Assembly (NCBI GenBank): GCA_902806595.1
Contig: CADCXC010000014.1
Coordinates: 744,001 to 808,000, forward strand
DNA: 64,000 nt
Direction of reading: 5' to 3'
Source of the DNA: Pyrenopolyporus hunteri
Taxonomy: Eukaryota > Ascomycota > Sordariomycetes > Xylariales > Hypoxylaceae
Below, piece after piece: positions 37,763-48,600 of the stretch. Both the position numbers and the translations under genes were made by a program. The notes under the pieces were generated by a model. The model was given only the letters and a program-made list of their open reading frames with translations, did not search any database and was not told the origin of the DNA. Position 1 is the stretch's first letter, and every line of letters begins with the position of its first letter.

Positions 37763-38790
37763 ATGTTTCCTACCAAGCATATTCCGGCCTTTAAGGCCAC
37801 GACCATCTTAGCACTCCTCGGAGCCAGTCAAGCGGCTCTAGCTATGACCATCTCCACCATTACCAGCGAACTCTCGCCACGAGCTACCGACGCAGTCGGC
37901 CAGGAGGGAGGCGACTTTGTATTCACGGTGATCAACTCCCATACGGCCGCGATCTCGACCTTGCACGGAGAAGGAGCCGGTAGCCCAACAGCAACCCGTA
38001 AAGATACCGAGGGGAACATCCTCAAGCCGCAGGAGACTGCCACATTCTCTGTCCCGACAGGGGTAAGACATGCCCGAACACCCAAGCACACATCATCATC
38101 CCCCACCTGAACGTACCCCTGAATGAGCATTTCGGTGCAAAGTCCAGACCATGTCGCGAAGTATATCCAACCTTTGATAGACCCTCGCTAATGTTATGTA
38201 TAGTGGTTCGGACGACTAGCCATGTACGAACAAGGCTTCGAAATTCTGGACAGGGCCACGCTCCTCGAAGGTTCTTTCTTCGTCGATGCGCGCGGACACG
38301 CGGCCATGGCAATGGATGTCAGTTACGTGTAAGGAGGCACCTCACTTGACTGCGTCGACGTAACTTTTACTCACAGGAGAAATAGGGACGGTTTCACGGT
38401 GCCGATGGTCTGCGAGTGCGACGGACAGGTTGCATTCGGCTGCAACATCAACTTGAACGATGTGTGTCCGGTATGTCATCACGCAAACAAGCCCGTTCTA
38501 GCCCAGACCCAGACTAACTCTTACGATCGCAGCCCGAACTACAGGCGAACTCGAGAACCTGCATAAATCCGTATCGAGACAATGCACATGCGCCGGGCGA
38601 CTCCAACGTGTTCAAGTATTGCGAGAAAATGGCATACACATATCCCACGGACGACTTGGCTACTAAGGTGGACGTCCCTGGCTGCAGCCGCAACGTCACT
38701 TGCTGCATAGGGACGGCATGCAAGCATCACCCGGGCCAGTTGAAATGTCCTGCGGGCCATGGGGACGTGATGAATTGCGCTGATCTATGA
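37763..38790 (+). CDS. Secreted thaumatin-like protein, 258 aa, four exons
   Basis: Exons 37,763-38,062, 38,204-38,328, 38,377-38,470 and 38,533-38,790; introns of 141, 48 and 62 bp with standard GTAAG/GTATG donors. The first intron is long and its branch site is unclear. Joined, the protein has a signal peptide (hydrophobic core TTILALLGASQAALA, cleavage near residue 27), a beta-rich N-half containing VINSHTAAIS and VPTGWFG, then a cysteine-rich half with about 12 Cys including CECDG, GCNINLND, CINPYRDN and TCCIGTAC. The order CINP, FKYC, AYTYP, TCC-x-G matches fungal thaumatin/osmotin-fold proteins. Such proteins are secreted and have been linked to beta-glucan binding or cleavage, antifungal action, or plant interaction; which applies here cannot be read. 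An alternative label is a generic small cysteine-rich secreted protein. Confidence 0.8.
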
Positions 38791-38927
38791 GACTTGACTT
38801 CTGTGATGCGGGATACCGGGTCGGATAACCAAATGCAGATACGTTAGATAGGAGCACACACACCTTTGCGGTGTAAAATAAAGACATACGTTATTCCTGG
38901 CATAGAGTCTTTTGGGATAGAGTGATA

Positions 38928-39699
38928 TCATCTTCTACTTGACGGGACATCACTTAACTCGCCCGTGGAGTGCACAGGCGTGAGTAGATTTTCAGGCCGC
39001 CTCGGATGTCTTATCGCATAGCAACATTCCACGCAACCCCATATCAGGAATATGAATCTCAAAACGCTGCCTTGGTTAGCAATATCGTAACCTTCCGATC
39101 GTATATCTAGTCGAGACTCACCATATAGCGATCGTAACGGCGATGGATAGCGTATCGGTGCTGTCCCAAGGGATAATTTCTCCAGCCGGCACATTATAGT
39201 TGCTCATAATGATGACGAAGATTGAGGGGATCGCAAGACAGAGCACCAGCAGATCCTCGCAGATTAAACATATCTGGGGGACACGGGGTATGGTGCGTGT
39301 CGAATCGAGCAGTCCAGTCCTAGATTATCACGTTAGTAGCAATGCCCATTTTGAGAGTAGACTCCGCTGATGTTAGATGTATAAATCTTGGAAGCATTGG
39401 ATTTTGGGCCCCGAACGAATTTTGTTAGGACTTTTCTTGGCATCCAGGGCATTACTCACACCTCCGAACCGTCTACTACGAGCGCGATAACAGCCTAAGG
39501 AGCTGGAGTTAGCGTCGACACTCAAAAACCATGGTGGCATTTGATGCCTTACCACCGAGACCGAAAGTCCCAATGTCTTGCCCCAACTGACGCTTTCGTA
39601 GATAAGGTTGGCCAGTAATACCACGGAGGCGCCCAAGCCAAGAATTCGCGCCATCGCGCCCGCAATGCCGGCTGTCCTCGGAGCCCGCGGTCTTGCCAT
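38928..39699 (-). CDS. Four-span small membrane protein, 172 aa, four exons
   Basis: Read on the minus strand: exons 39,553-39,699, 39,460-39,494, 39,122-39,319 and 38,928-39,066. Introns are 58, 140 and 55 bp, with GTAAGG, GTGAGT and GTGAGT donors, CTAAC branch sites in all three, and TTAG, CTAG and GCAG acceptors. No single frame shows this gene; it appears only after splicing. The product has four hydrophobic stretches: about residues 18-34, 42-58, 75-97 and 112-140 (the last includes IAICVLRFIFLIWGCVECC). There is a short basic N-terminus and a polar 30-residue C-tail. Topology would place both ends on the same side. It fits the general type of small fungal four-helix membrane proteins, but I recognise no family motif. 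It converges on the thaumatin-like gene with a 137-bp gap. Confidence 0.75.
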
Positions 39700-41239
39700 A
39701 GCTTAACGGGAGCGAGCGAGGGAGAGAAGCTAACGAGGTGGAATCGCCTGCTAAGGAAGGGTAAAGTAGGATAGTTTTTTGCAACGTCGCGACATATCCA
39801 ACGGACTAGAGTGACCCCGACAAAGAGTTTATAAAGGAACCCGGACGAGGAGCTGGGGTTCAGGGCCGTTGCATATTAACCGTCCATTCGGATGCAGAGC
39901 TCGTCTTGGCGGCTAGTCATCAGCACAGCGGCACGGTTCAGGCTTAACTGCCATAATAAAAGGTATATATAATCCCATTCGGGAATGGTTTTCGCGTCTC
40001 TTGCAGGTTGTTCCATCGCCGAGCGACCCCGAGATACCGTTTCCCGATATCTATTGAACGGTAAGTCTGGGGACGTGATCACTGCCATCACTTGTATGGT
40101 GGCGCATCAGAGGCAAGAGGGAACGTCAGAATGACAGCTCACACCAGAGATATTAGGTGAGAAGTTGTCGACTAGAACCCAAATGGTATAGCAGAGCAAC
40201 CCTCGAGCTGTGGCATGGTCAGACCGGCCACCAATCCAACATTCATACAGTCCTAGATAAGAGTATGGTTCACTATGAGATGAGCGTCTGGGGAAGGATC
40301 TGTGATGACTATACCGAGAATGTCGACTTTGGAACCAGAGCATGCCAGAGTCCCAATCACAAAGAAGCATCAACAGCTCGATAGGATCGAGTCCTCTAAG
40401 AAATATCCTACTTCGTGCATATCCTCCCCCTTAAAGCTGAAAGACTTGCAGTTAACGGCATATGCTGCTAGCCACGCCTTACTTAGGTTGGTAACTTCAA
40501 GCGGGGAAGCTAAGGCCTGGCTGTCAGCCAAGGCGGTTTAGGTGCTGAGCGTGGGCTTCTCCCGGGCTTCAAGCTATTGAGACAGGTACCTATAACGCCT
40601 AGGGTACCTGGCAGAAGGACGTCAAAATAACTGGCGCACCCCGTAACAATAAATACTAAGGGACTTAAAATAATAAAATTTATATCCGTTCAAAAAATAG
40701 ATAAAATATTAAAAACTAATTATTATAACATATTTATAATTTATATAATAGTTTATATAATTTTTAAAATTTTGAAATAAGATAATAATATGAATATTCG
40801 AGATTAAAGATAAAATATTAAAGTACGGTTTGATATTGATGGAATTGAAGCGTTTTGGTAGTGCGCCACTTTTTTTGACGTCCTTCTGCCTGGGTAGCTT
40901 GTTAGGGTCTAATCAAGTCCCCACAGGTGCACCTAACGAAGCAATGATATCAGCGCTGCCGACCCCAAATCTACCAAGCTACTCCGCCAAAATCGCCAGA
41001 GGTACGGAATACATGAACAGATCCTCACTAATTCAACATACAAACTCGCGGTTCGCCTTACGGTCCCGTATCAAATCAACTACAAACAAATCATTTAACT
41101 CATTTAACTATCATAAACAGCGATGATATTCGGCGTTTTAACTTGATATACATTTCATCTTGACCATGGCATAGCGGCGTCCATCATCATATTCCCATTT
41201 TCCACACTACTATTACTCTACCCAGATAACTGATTGAGC
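39700..41239. other. Intergenic 1.5 kb with AT-rich patch
   Basis: Divergent promoters of the four-span protein gene (minus) and the RING-CH gene (plus) lie here. An AT-rich patch at 40,660-40,825 stands out. Short frames such as 40,830-41,126 and 40,107-40,373 show no family likeness and are treated as chance. Confidence 0.5.
40660..40825. repeat. Short AT-rich island, possible repeat remnant
   Basis: About 165 bp, mostly A/T, in otherwise normal DNA, with abrupt edges. CA and TG are scarcer than in neighbouring DNA but not absent. It may be a small, partly RIP-mutated fragment; composition alone supports this. Confidence 0.4.
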
Positions 41240-42588
41240 ATGTCGTCCTCCTCAGCTCAAACCTCTCCCATCGAACCACCGAACGGCGACAGCACCGCGC
41301 CCGCTCCCTTAACCCTCGACAGCCGCGACCGCACGAGTCAATCCCTAATGGCGCTATCCGACTCTTCTAATACCCGCCGATGTTTCGTTTGTCTCGTGGA
41401 CGAGCCCGAGGACGCCTTGCCCGCTAACTGGTCCACGCCATGTACGTGCACGTTAGAGGGGCACCACGAGTGCCTGATGGCGTGGATCACCGACCTCGAA
41501 GCCCAAGGCAAGGACGTCAAGTGCCCCATCTGCAAATCCCCCATCACGGTTCTGGAGCCGTGGGATCTCGCCATACACCTCGACAAGGTCATAAACAATC
41601 AACTCTCTAGATGGACCCCGCGCGTGCTGTTGGGGTTCATCGCGTCCGGTATAGTCGTGAGCAGCTCCGCCTACGGCCTGAAGGCGCTCGATTGGTTTGC
41701 CGGCCGCGAGGCTACGATCAACTACCTGCTTAATTCCGAGAAGCGCACTCTGTTCGATCTGGTAACCCGGCCGCCCCGGACGATGAACCGATACAACGAA
41801 CCCCAGGTCAACCTCTTTCATGTTGCCCTACTGCCGCTTATCGCGCCGGGCCTCGTATTCAACCGAATAGAATTTGTGGATGTCGTTTCACTTCCACTTT
41901 CACTACTGGTTAGTTCAGCCCGCTGCTATGGATCAGGTTATTAAAGCCTCGTTGCTAACAGGATCTGTTATTCACAAACTCACAGTATGCCACGGTTATC
42001 GACCAGGTAGACGAGTCCTTCATCTGGCCCCCATCCCCACACCGAGCCCTAGCCCTATACCCCTCCATCCGAGCGGCCTACTTCACGCTCTACCGCTCGA
42101 TCTCGACCAAGCTCGAGAAGAAATGGGCGGCGAAAGCAAAGAAGCAAGTCCCCAACCCCGCCTTGATCACGGGGGCCACGGGACCGGAGCACCCGGACCC
42201 CGAACCGGAACAGCACATCCTCAACATCGAATTCGAGCTCGGGCTCAACCTGGGCGACGAGGGCGACGCCGGGCGCAACCGGCGCAACAACCGGGCGCCG
42301 AACGGCCGGTCGGTGTTCAGCTTCGTGGCCGGCGCGCTGCTGTGGCCGGGGGTGTGCTGCGGCATGGGCGAGCTGATGCGGCTGGTGCTGCCGTCGCGGC
42401 TCGTCACGCGCCCCGCGTCGGGCCCCAACACGGGCATCCTCCAGGAGCGCTGGGGCCGCAGCCTCGTGGGCGGCTGCCTGTTCGTCGTGCTCAAGGACGC
42501 GTTCTTCCTGTGGGTCAAGTACAGGCGCATGATGAACAGCTCGTTCCGGAGGGTCAAGAACGTGAATAATCGGAACCTGCGACGCTAG
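41240..42588 (+). CDS. RING-CH membrane E3 ubiquitin ligase (MARCH5-like), 423 aa
   Basis: Exon 1 is 41,240-41,908 and exon 2 is 41,986-42,588; the 77-bp intron (GTTAGT...TCACAG) has GCTAAC. Without it the frame ends at residue 235. Residues 48-98 carry the zinc ligands C48-x2-C51, C68-x-C70, H75-x2-C78 and C95-x2-C98, the C4HC3 order of RING-CH (MARCH-type) ligases, although the C70-H75 spacing is shorter than usual. After it come hydrophobic segments near residues 128-150, 194-210 and, in exon 2, about 305-335 and 375-400. A RING-CH with about four C-terminal spans is the plan of MARCH5/MITOL, which sits in the mitochondrial outer membrane and ubiquitinates fission and import factors. The organelle is inferred from that plan only. 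The N-terminal 45 residues are Ser/Pro/Thr-rich. Exon 2 is markedly GC-rich. Confidence 0.82.
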
Positions 42589-43492
42589 GGGACGGTCGCG
42601 GGAGCGGATTCCGAGGGGGAGAAAAAAAAAACAGAGAAGAAGAAGACTTTAGCTGGAGTTATGTTATAGGAAGGGCTTTGCTATGTTAGGGGCTACGGCG
42701 TTAGGTTGTCGAGGCACGGCATTTATGGACAGTGGCCGCGGCCTCGAAGTGTGCATAGTACAGGCTCAGCTGCGCTTTTAGGTGGATTATACCAGTAATC
42801 GTTTAGCGTTAGGGAGAGAGAAGTATGGGCTAGGCCCTGCTTAGATTTAATCGGTTATATCGATGTGTTTTGCTCATTCTATGGTAAGTATACTATTTTC
42901 GGGGGGGCTCCAGTACGATAGTAATAGAAGCACCATTGTATTTAAGGACCTAATATCATAAGACTGAAGGTGAGTTCTTCCCCTATCCATTCTCTAAGGT
43001 GGCACCGACGGCGGACAACCTCGATTTGGTTTCGCTGTGAATTGCACTGCTGTAACAGGTGAGAGTTGAACCGTAACGTGTTATTATCAAAATATACCCA
43101 TATCCATGCCTACTTGGAGTCAGCACTATCGCGCGACGGAAAGGACAAGTATTCGTCAGACGATAGTAAACTCATAAGTGGGATTCGTCAGTAGAGGGGG
43201 ATTTTAGTAATGCTAGCTGATGCTTCACCTTTATAGCAGTATATAAGGTAGGTAGAAAGGCAGGTAATCATGGATTTATCGCTTTGCGTCTTACGACCAC
43301 TCATTTTCTTCCATAATAGTAAGAATGATCACCCACCCACACTTACATCCACCTCGTCATATACTCAATTGCTACAATATCCAACTCCCACCCAATCGCC
43401 TCCTAGAAGCTTACAACCCCTAGATATACAAGTTTCCTCCTTCCTACCTATCCGGGCCCCTCATACTTACCTACCTATATAACCCTCCAACA
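42589..43492. other. Intergenic 900 bp
   Basis: 3' end of the RING-CH gene and promoter of the cupin gene. The region 43,330-43,490 is C/T/A-rich leader-like DNA with several CCTACCTA copies just before the ATG. No gene seen. Confidence 0.5.
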
Positions 43493-44113
43493 ATGCCTAC
43501 CCCCCCAACCCGCCGCACAGCCCAAACCACATTCACCCGCCCGCCCCCCGCGGCCGTGACCTACGACCTCTCCACACGCGACCAGGCCACCATCCGCGTC
43601 CCGCCCGGCTCGGCCTGGACCTCCGGCCCGCACTGGCACGCCGCGCACGCCGAGTTCCTGCGCGTGCTGGCCGGGCGCGCGCGCGTCGCGCTCGGCGGCC
43701 GCGCGTTTCGCGTCGGGAGCCGCGACGGCGCGGTCGTGGTGCCCAGGGGGGTTGTGCATGAGTGGGGGAGGGCGGATGGCGGGGGTGCGGATGGGAGTGG
43801 GGATGAGGAGGAGGCGGGGGACTTGGTGGTGATGGAGTGGACGGAGCCGAAGGACGGCGCGAAGGAGGTGTTCTTTCGGAATCTGAACGGGCTTATCTTG
43901 GATGCTGCCGCGAAGGAGAAAGGAGGCGCTTGGAGCGATGCGATGCTGACGCTGGAGCTGTGGAATTTGTTCTGGCGCGCGGATAATTACCCTGTTGTCT
44001 TGGGCGCTGGTTGGGTTGGGGGTGCGGTTACGAGGCTTATGATGGGTGCCGCGGTTGCGTTGGGGTGGCTGCTGGGGTGTCGGGGCGTGTATGAGGAGTA
44101 TGGCTCGGAGTAG
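43493..44113 (+). CDS. Cupin-domain protein, 206 aa
   Basis: One exon, ATG in the context CCAACAATGCC. Cupin motif 1 is complete: H-W-H at about residues 47-49, then E54 and six residues to G61. Motif 2 is present as VVVPRGVVHEW (about 84-94), with the P-x-G-x2-H core but without the closing Asn. So three His and one Glu could bind a metal (Fe, Mn, Zn or Ni in the family). An acidic loop near residues 100-110 is low complexity. The C-terminus has a hydrophobic stretch (about 182-195) that may be a helix packed on the barrel or a membrane anchor. The enzyme activity of such single-domain fungal cupins cannot be predicted. The first 250 bp are extremely GC-rich. It converges on the sirtuin gene, 138 bp away. 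Confidence 0.8.
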   Translation: MPTPPTRRTAQTTFTRPPPAAVTYDLSTRDQATIRVPPGSAWTSGPHWHAAHAEFLRVLAGRARVALGGRAFRVGSRDGAVVVPRGVVHEWGRADGGGADGSGDEEEAGDLVVMEWTEPKDGAKEVFFRNLNGLILDAAAKEKGGAWSDAMLTLELWNLFWRADNYPVVLGAGWVGGAVTRLMMGAAVALGWLLGCRGVYEEYGSE

Positions 44114-44251
44114 GTTATTTATGCTGGTTTCTGTATCCCATTCACGGCTCTTTTCTGTAGGTAAGCGAGAAGGTGGCATCAATACGTCGCCGGCTGGTAT
44201 TGATTTCCAAGAATAACGTTCTGTCTGAGATAATAAAATGCCACGATACAA

Positions 44252-45642
44252 TTATTCAAGTAAGTAGCTAGGCCATCGAATTCGCCACCACCTCAAAAGG
44301 CACTCCCCCTCGATTTCCCGGGTATCAGTCTTCCACTTTCCAGTCTGCGGATTATACGCCAGGACGTATGCCTGCTCTTCGTAGCCCCCGTCATGACGTT
44401 CGAACGAGATCTCTGTGCCGGGCTCTCCATAATGCCCAATAAACTCCAACCGGACTTTCATTCGCGTCCCCGGGTCCAGGTCCCCACGATAAGTAAACCG
44501 GAACGGTAGCTTTAGAGCGGGCTGCTTACTGAGATACTCAAGCCTCACCGAACGGAGGAAGGGAATAGGTACTCCATCTTCGTTGCCACCGTGAACTATC
44601 ACTACGCTTCGATCTTCGCCCTCTCTGTCGAAGGTTAAATATACATAGCGGTAGAGAATAAAAGGGGGAATGCGGAGGTCGAGTTTCTGCATGACCCGAG
44701 CCATCAAGTCGTCCACTCCTGAATATATTCGTAGAGCCGCGAGCCCGTCTAGTGGTGTATCCCGCGGCTCACAGATCACGAGCTTCCCTCCCGTTTTCCC
44801 GGCTGTAATTTCCGGAATTATTCTCGCTTGCGTGTCCGTGAGAGCAGAGCCTAGGACGAGACAGAGATCCGCCTCCTCGGCCTGCTCACAAGCCACCTGG
44901 AAACGATCCTCTGGCAAGGGATTGCCGGCGTCGACGATGTCATCGAACAGATCCTTGGCGCAAGCACCAAGGCAGTAGCGGGCCGCACATTTTCGCCCTG
45001 TGCGGCGATCTCGACCCGTCCTCTTGGACAAATCAACGACTGGGACGTCTATCGGGCGTTAGTGAGATAGTAATATACCCGGCAAATCAAATCCATAGTT
45101 AAATACCGCGAATATAGTCATGATAACGTTCGCACTGTTCACGGTAGACGTTGCCGTAGAGTTCCGTTAGGTTATACTACGTAGACAGGAGAGAAAGGTG
45201 AGCCGTCGAACGAGAGAATCGGGAATCCGAAACGGGGAATCCTATACAAACGGATTTTCCGGCGACATCCCACTTTTCCTATGCAAGCCATCGCGGTTCT
45301 CGGTTATGAGATATTTTAGGATCCCCTGCCTGCGCAGCTCCACGAGGGCCATGTGCGTAGGGGTGGGAACAACTTGCAGCGCGACGACGTCATTCGTCGT
45401 CGGCTGGCCTCCCTGGGCCCCGGGCGCCCAGGGGCCCTCCGCGTCGCGATCCCGGAAGTCCGGAGGAGCGCCTGTCGAGACCTGGTCCACATCATACTCA
45501 GTAGCCTATTCGGGGACGAAGACTGACGGGCAGATGCGGAGACGCCGTCCCCAGTGTAAACGATGAGATGCTTGCTCTCCCTTATAAGCTTCACGAGCGT
45601 CTCGGCTTTGCTATCGAGAGTTTCCGGGTCCTCTTGGCGCAT
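44252..45642 (-). CDS. Divergent class IV (SIRT6/7-like) sirtuin, 401 aa
   Basis: Four exons on the minus strand: 45,528-45,642, 45,248-45,471, 45,107-45,176 and 44,252-45,048; introns of 56, 71 and 58 bp. Splicing restores the sirtuin order: YTGDGVSASA-R-APPDFRD (about 29-46), PTPTHMALVEL (74-84), ENRDGLHRKSG (96-106), LTELYGN (116-122), C128, C157 and C166, then LGSAL and a terminal Rossmann part. Sirtuins use NAD to remove acyl groups from lysine. Several core residues differ from the family: the GAG of the NAD loop is GDG, the catalytic His of E-L-H-G-N is Tyr120, and one Cys of the first zinc pair is replaced (CERY). The protein is therefore probably inactive, or works without deacetylation. 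About 115 residues after the core form a beta-rich C-terminal extension I do not recognise. Alternative: an aging pseudogene, but all introns and the frame are intact. Confidence 0.8.
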
Positions 45643-48600
45643 TTTGGCGGACTTCTCGGTGTTGATATTGGTCGTAGTCGGTTCGTGGGCCCCCCTTGCA
45701 TTGGCCTTAACCTAGGCGACTAAGAGGCACGATATCGGAAGCAGATCCCAGGTATAAATGCCGGGCCGCGGTAGCTCCGGCAAGAGTAGTATGCATGCCC
45801 AGATACCTATTTTTAAGAATATCCACCGCCACGTGGCATCGGCTCCAGTTTATAGAAGGGGGTTATGAGAAAGGTATGGCGCGGACCGACTAACGGTACT
45901 AACCTGCATTCGAGATGGTCTACTCACTGCTTGATATCCGGGTTACTACTATAACGAGCTCCTATAGAATTCCTTTTAAATATAAGCGGTGTACATTCCC
46001 ACAACACAATACCGTAGAGTAGAGGACTTAGGTCTCTACCAAATTGGAAACTTTCGTGTTTCATAGCGTCACGCGGAAATCAGTGGATCATTTGGTCTAT
46101 TTTCTTATTCCTGATGGTTGTCTCGTTGACTAACAGTATTCCATAATCATATAATTCCATAATCATTTAGCTACTTATTCTATTCGATAATTTGATCTTA
46201 ATATATCCATATAGTTTCCTGGCACACGTCGGATTTTCCACGGTAGGATATTTCCCAGTCGAACCATACTGGAAATATCATGTGTTTCCTTTCTGCTACG
46301 TAGCAGATCAACTAAATGCTGGTTAACCAACTTCTTACACATGATTAATTTATGAGAGGTTCATGCGGTATATAGTGGGTAGAAACTTTATAGACTTGGG
46401 GTGGTAATATAAGATGTCCGGTGTTGAGCATAAGGCACAGTATAATTCCATATATGAATCCGAAATGGTTCTTTATAGGTATATGGAAGCCTGTTAGTGA
46501 ACATCTCTTCTACATATTCATCCACAAAAGGGTTAGGCGACGGAAATGTTAGCGTAAGCGAAATTACTAAGTCTATATCAGAAGCTTACTAAGGACGTCT
46601 GAGCCCTAAGCGGCGGGGGTAATGCGACTCATTAAAGAGGAACATCCTACGAACTTTCCAATCTTTAGTTCTTTGTGGTGTTACTAGTAGCCCCTTGAAA
46701 ATCTCAGGATTTCAAGAGGTAATAACGTATGGGGAAAAATGGTGTCTCTAGAATGCCGTATGTCCATTTCATCTGGAAATTGGATACGATGATTGTGAGA
46801 TAAAAATGACTATTCGCTTCAGCCTATGTCAGAACTCAGGTTTAGACTTGCTTTTTCCACACAACACTATGAAATTGTATAGAGATATGATTAAACCAAC
46901 AATTGGGGCTAGATTCCCCGATGGGGCTCGGTAAGTAGAATATGATTCGACTGGGGAACTCCGGAATCGTTGAGCCTCCCTGTAGCAACAGTCGATTAAA
47001 ATAGTTTAGCTCGCCTGTACCTACCGAATTCAAGTCCTCTCTTAAGGATAATAGCCTTATCTTTCGATCATAATTTTTCGTACCGTATGACCCCCTATTC
47101 TAATCTGACTGGTAAGATGAGCTTGCCCCCTTACCCCCTGTAGAAAGCAGGCAATAAGCAGATCAACTAGGACTTCCTGCCCATGTTCATGTAAGTCTGA
47201 CTCCGGTTAAACTTATGCGGGTAATGTAGGTAATAGATGACCCTAATGCAGCAAGGGTTACCGAAATGTAGGATTTACGACGGTAATAAAACCAGAGATC
47301 AGTTCGAACTGGCTCTTAATGACTTGCTATATCTGCCGACGAACCGCCTCATAGAACGAGCGTATGTATGAATACTACCTTGAGTAGGCAGTAGGTCTGT
47401 TGACGTTCACCGAGGGGCCAGTAAGGGAGGGGTTCATGCTCGGCCGCGACTAGGTCCTCAGAGATCGCATGATGCGGTATGTCTCGCGTTAAGATCTGCA
47501 TGCCGGTTTTATGTGGATGGTAGGGCGGCTGGTCAGCGCATTAGTAGTAACCTTACCTACTGATCGGGTAGGTTTTCGACGGGACCGCGCTCTCGGCTGC
47601 TTCGCACGTTCCTTGGATATAGATCGGCTATTGCCATGTGGTTAGAACTAGAGTAATAGTAATATCTGCTCAGGGTCTACTGTTTAGTAAGTTGCTGGTA
47701 TGTTGAGTTGAAGGGTGGCCGGCGGGTCAAGCTAGGCTAGACGAAGGTATTGTTAAGCTTTTAAGATGGGTAATGCTAGGCAGCCGCAGAGTGATTTATC
47801 ACATCTCCATCGCATCTGAGCTGGGGCTCATTTATGATCACTCGGACATTACCGTACATATGCAGATGGTAAACGTGTCCGATCCGCGTCGAGAACTGAG
47901 ATGATTGGATCGGGAAGCCTAGTGCGATTTCCTGTTTAGCAAGCATCTCCGAGGAGTAGCCATGCGCGGACGGGTAGATAGACGGATAGATGATCGGTTG
48001 ATGCCTGCGTCCGGGAAGACTGTGCGTTAGATGGGAGCCACTTTGAGGTTTGCAAATAGGAGGTCGAGATATTGTACGTTGGATATAACTAATATATTAT
48101 ATGCCGTAGATGGGGTATATACAATACTTGGATTATACCTGGTAGGTGGTATTATTGACGTATTAGACTTGCTGCATGTATAACATTGAAGGCATACCCC
48201 GTGGTGGGTAGATCAGTATGTAATATAAATATGTAAGGAGGTAGAATAGAATTACAATTTTCTGGGCGCATCGCATCATATCACTTCGCGTCACTGATCT
48301 CACCTTCCATTCTATTGCGCTTGCCGGAAAACACATGTAGCGTAAGATTTTATTTCCCTGGGTCCCAACTGCTCCTTACGTTAGGCCGTTGCTTAGAGGT
48401 AATTGCTTAAACCTAACCCAACACCACTCAATGGAGGGCAGGTGGGTTTCGCGCGCTTTCAATTCCCAGCCTTAGGTAGTATGTACAGTACGATAAATAC
48501 CTCCTACCTCTTTACCCAGTACCTAACCTAATATGTGCTGGCCTCAGTCGGGGGTTGTATCTACCTATGTTACATTGTAGCGGTGGCCGTTGAGCCTGCC

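Noticed and set aside
40830..41126. 98-codon frame upstream of the RING-CH gene
   Set aside because: No homology-like pattern; lies in the presumed promoter next to an AT patch.
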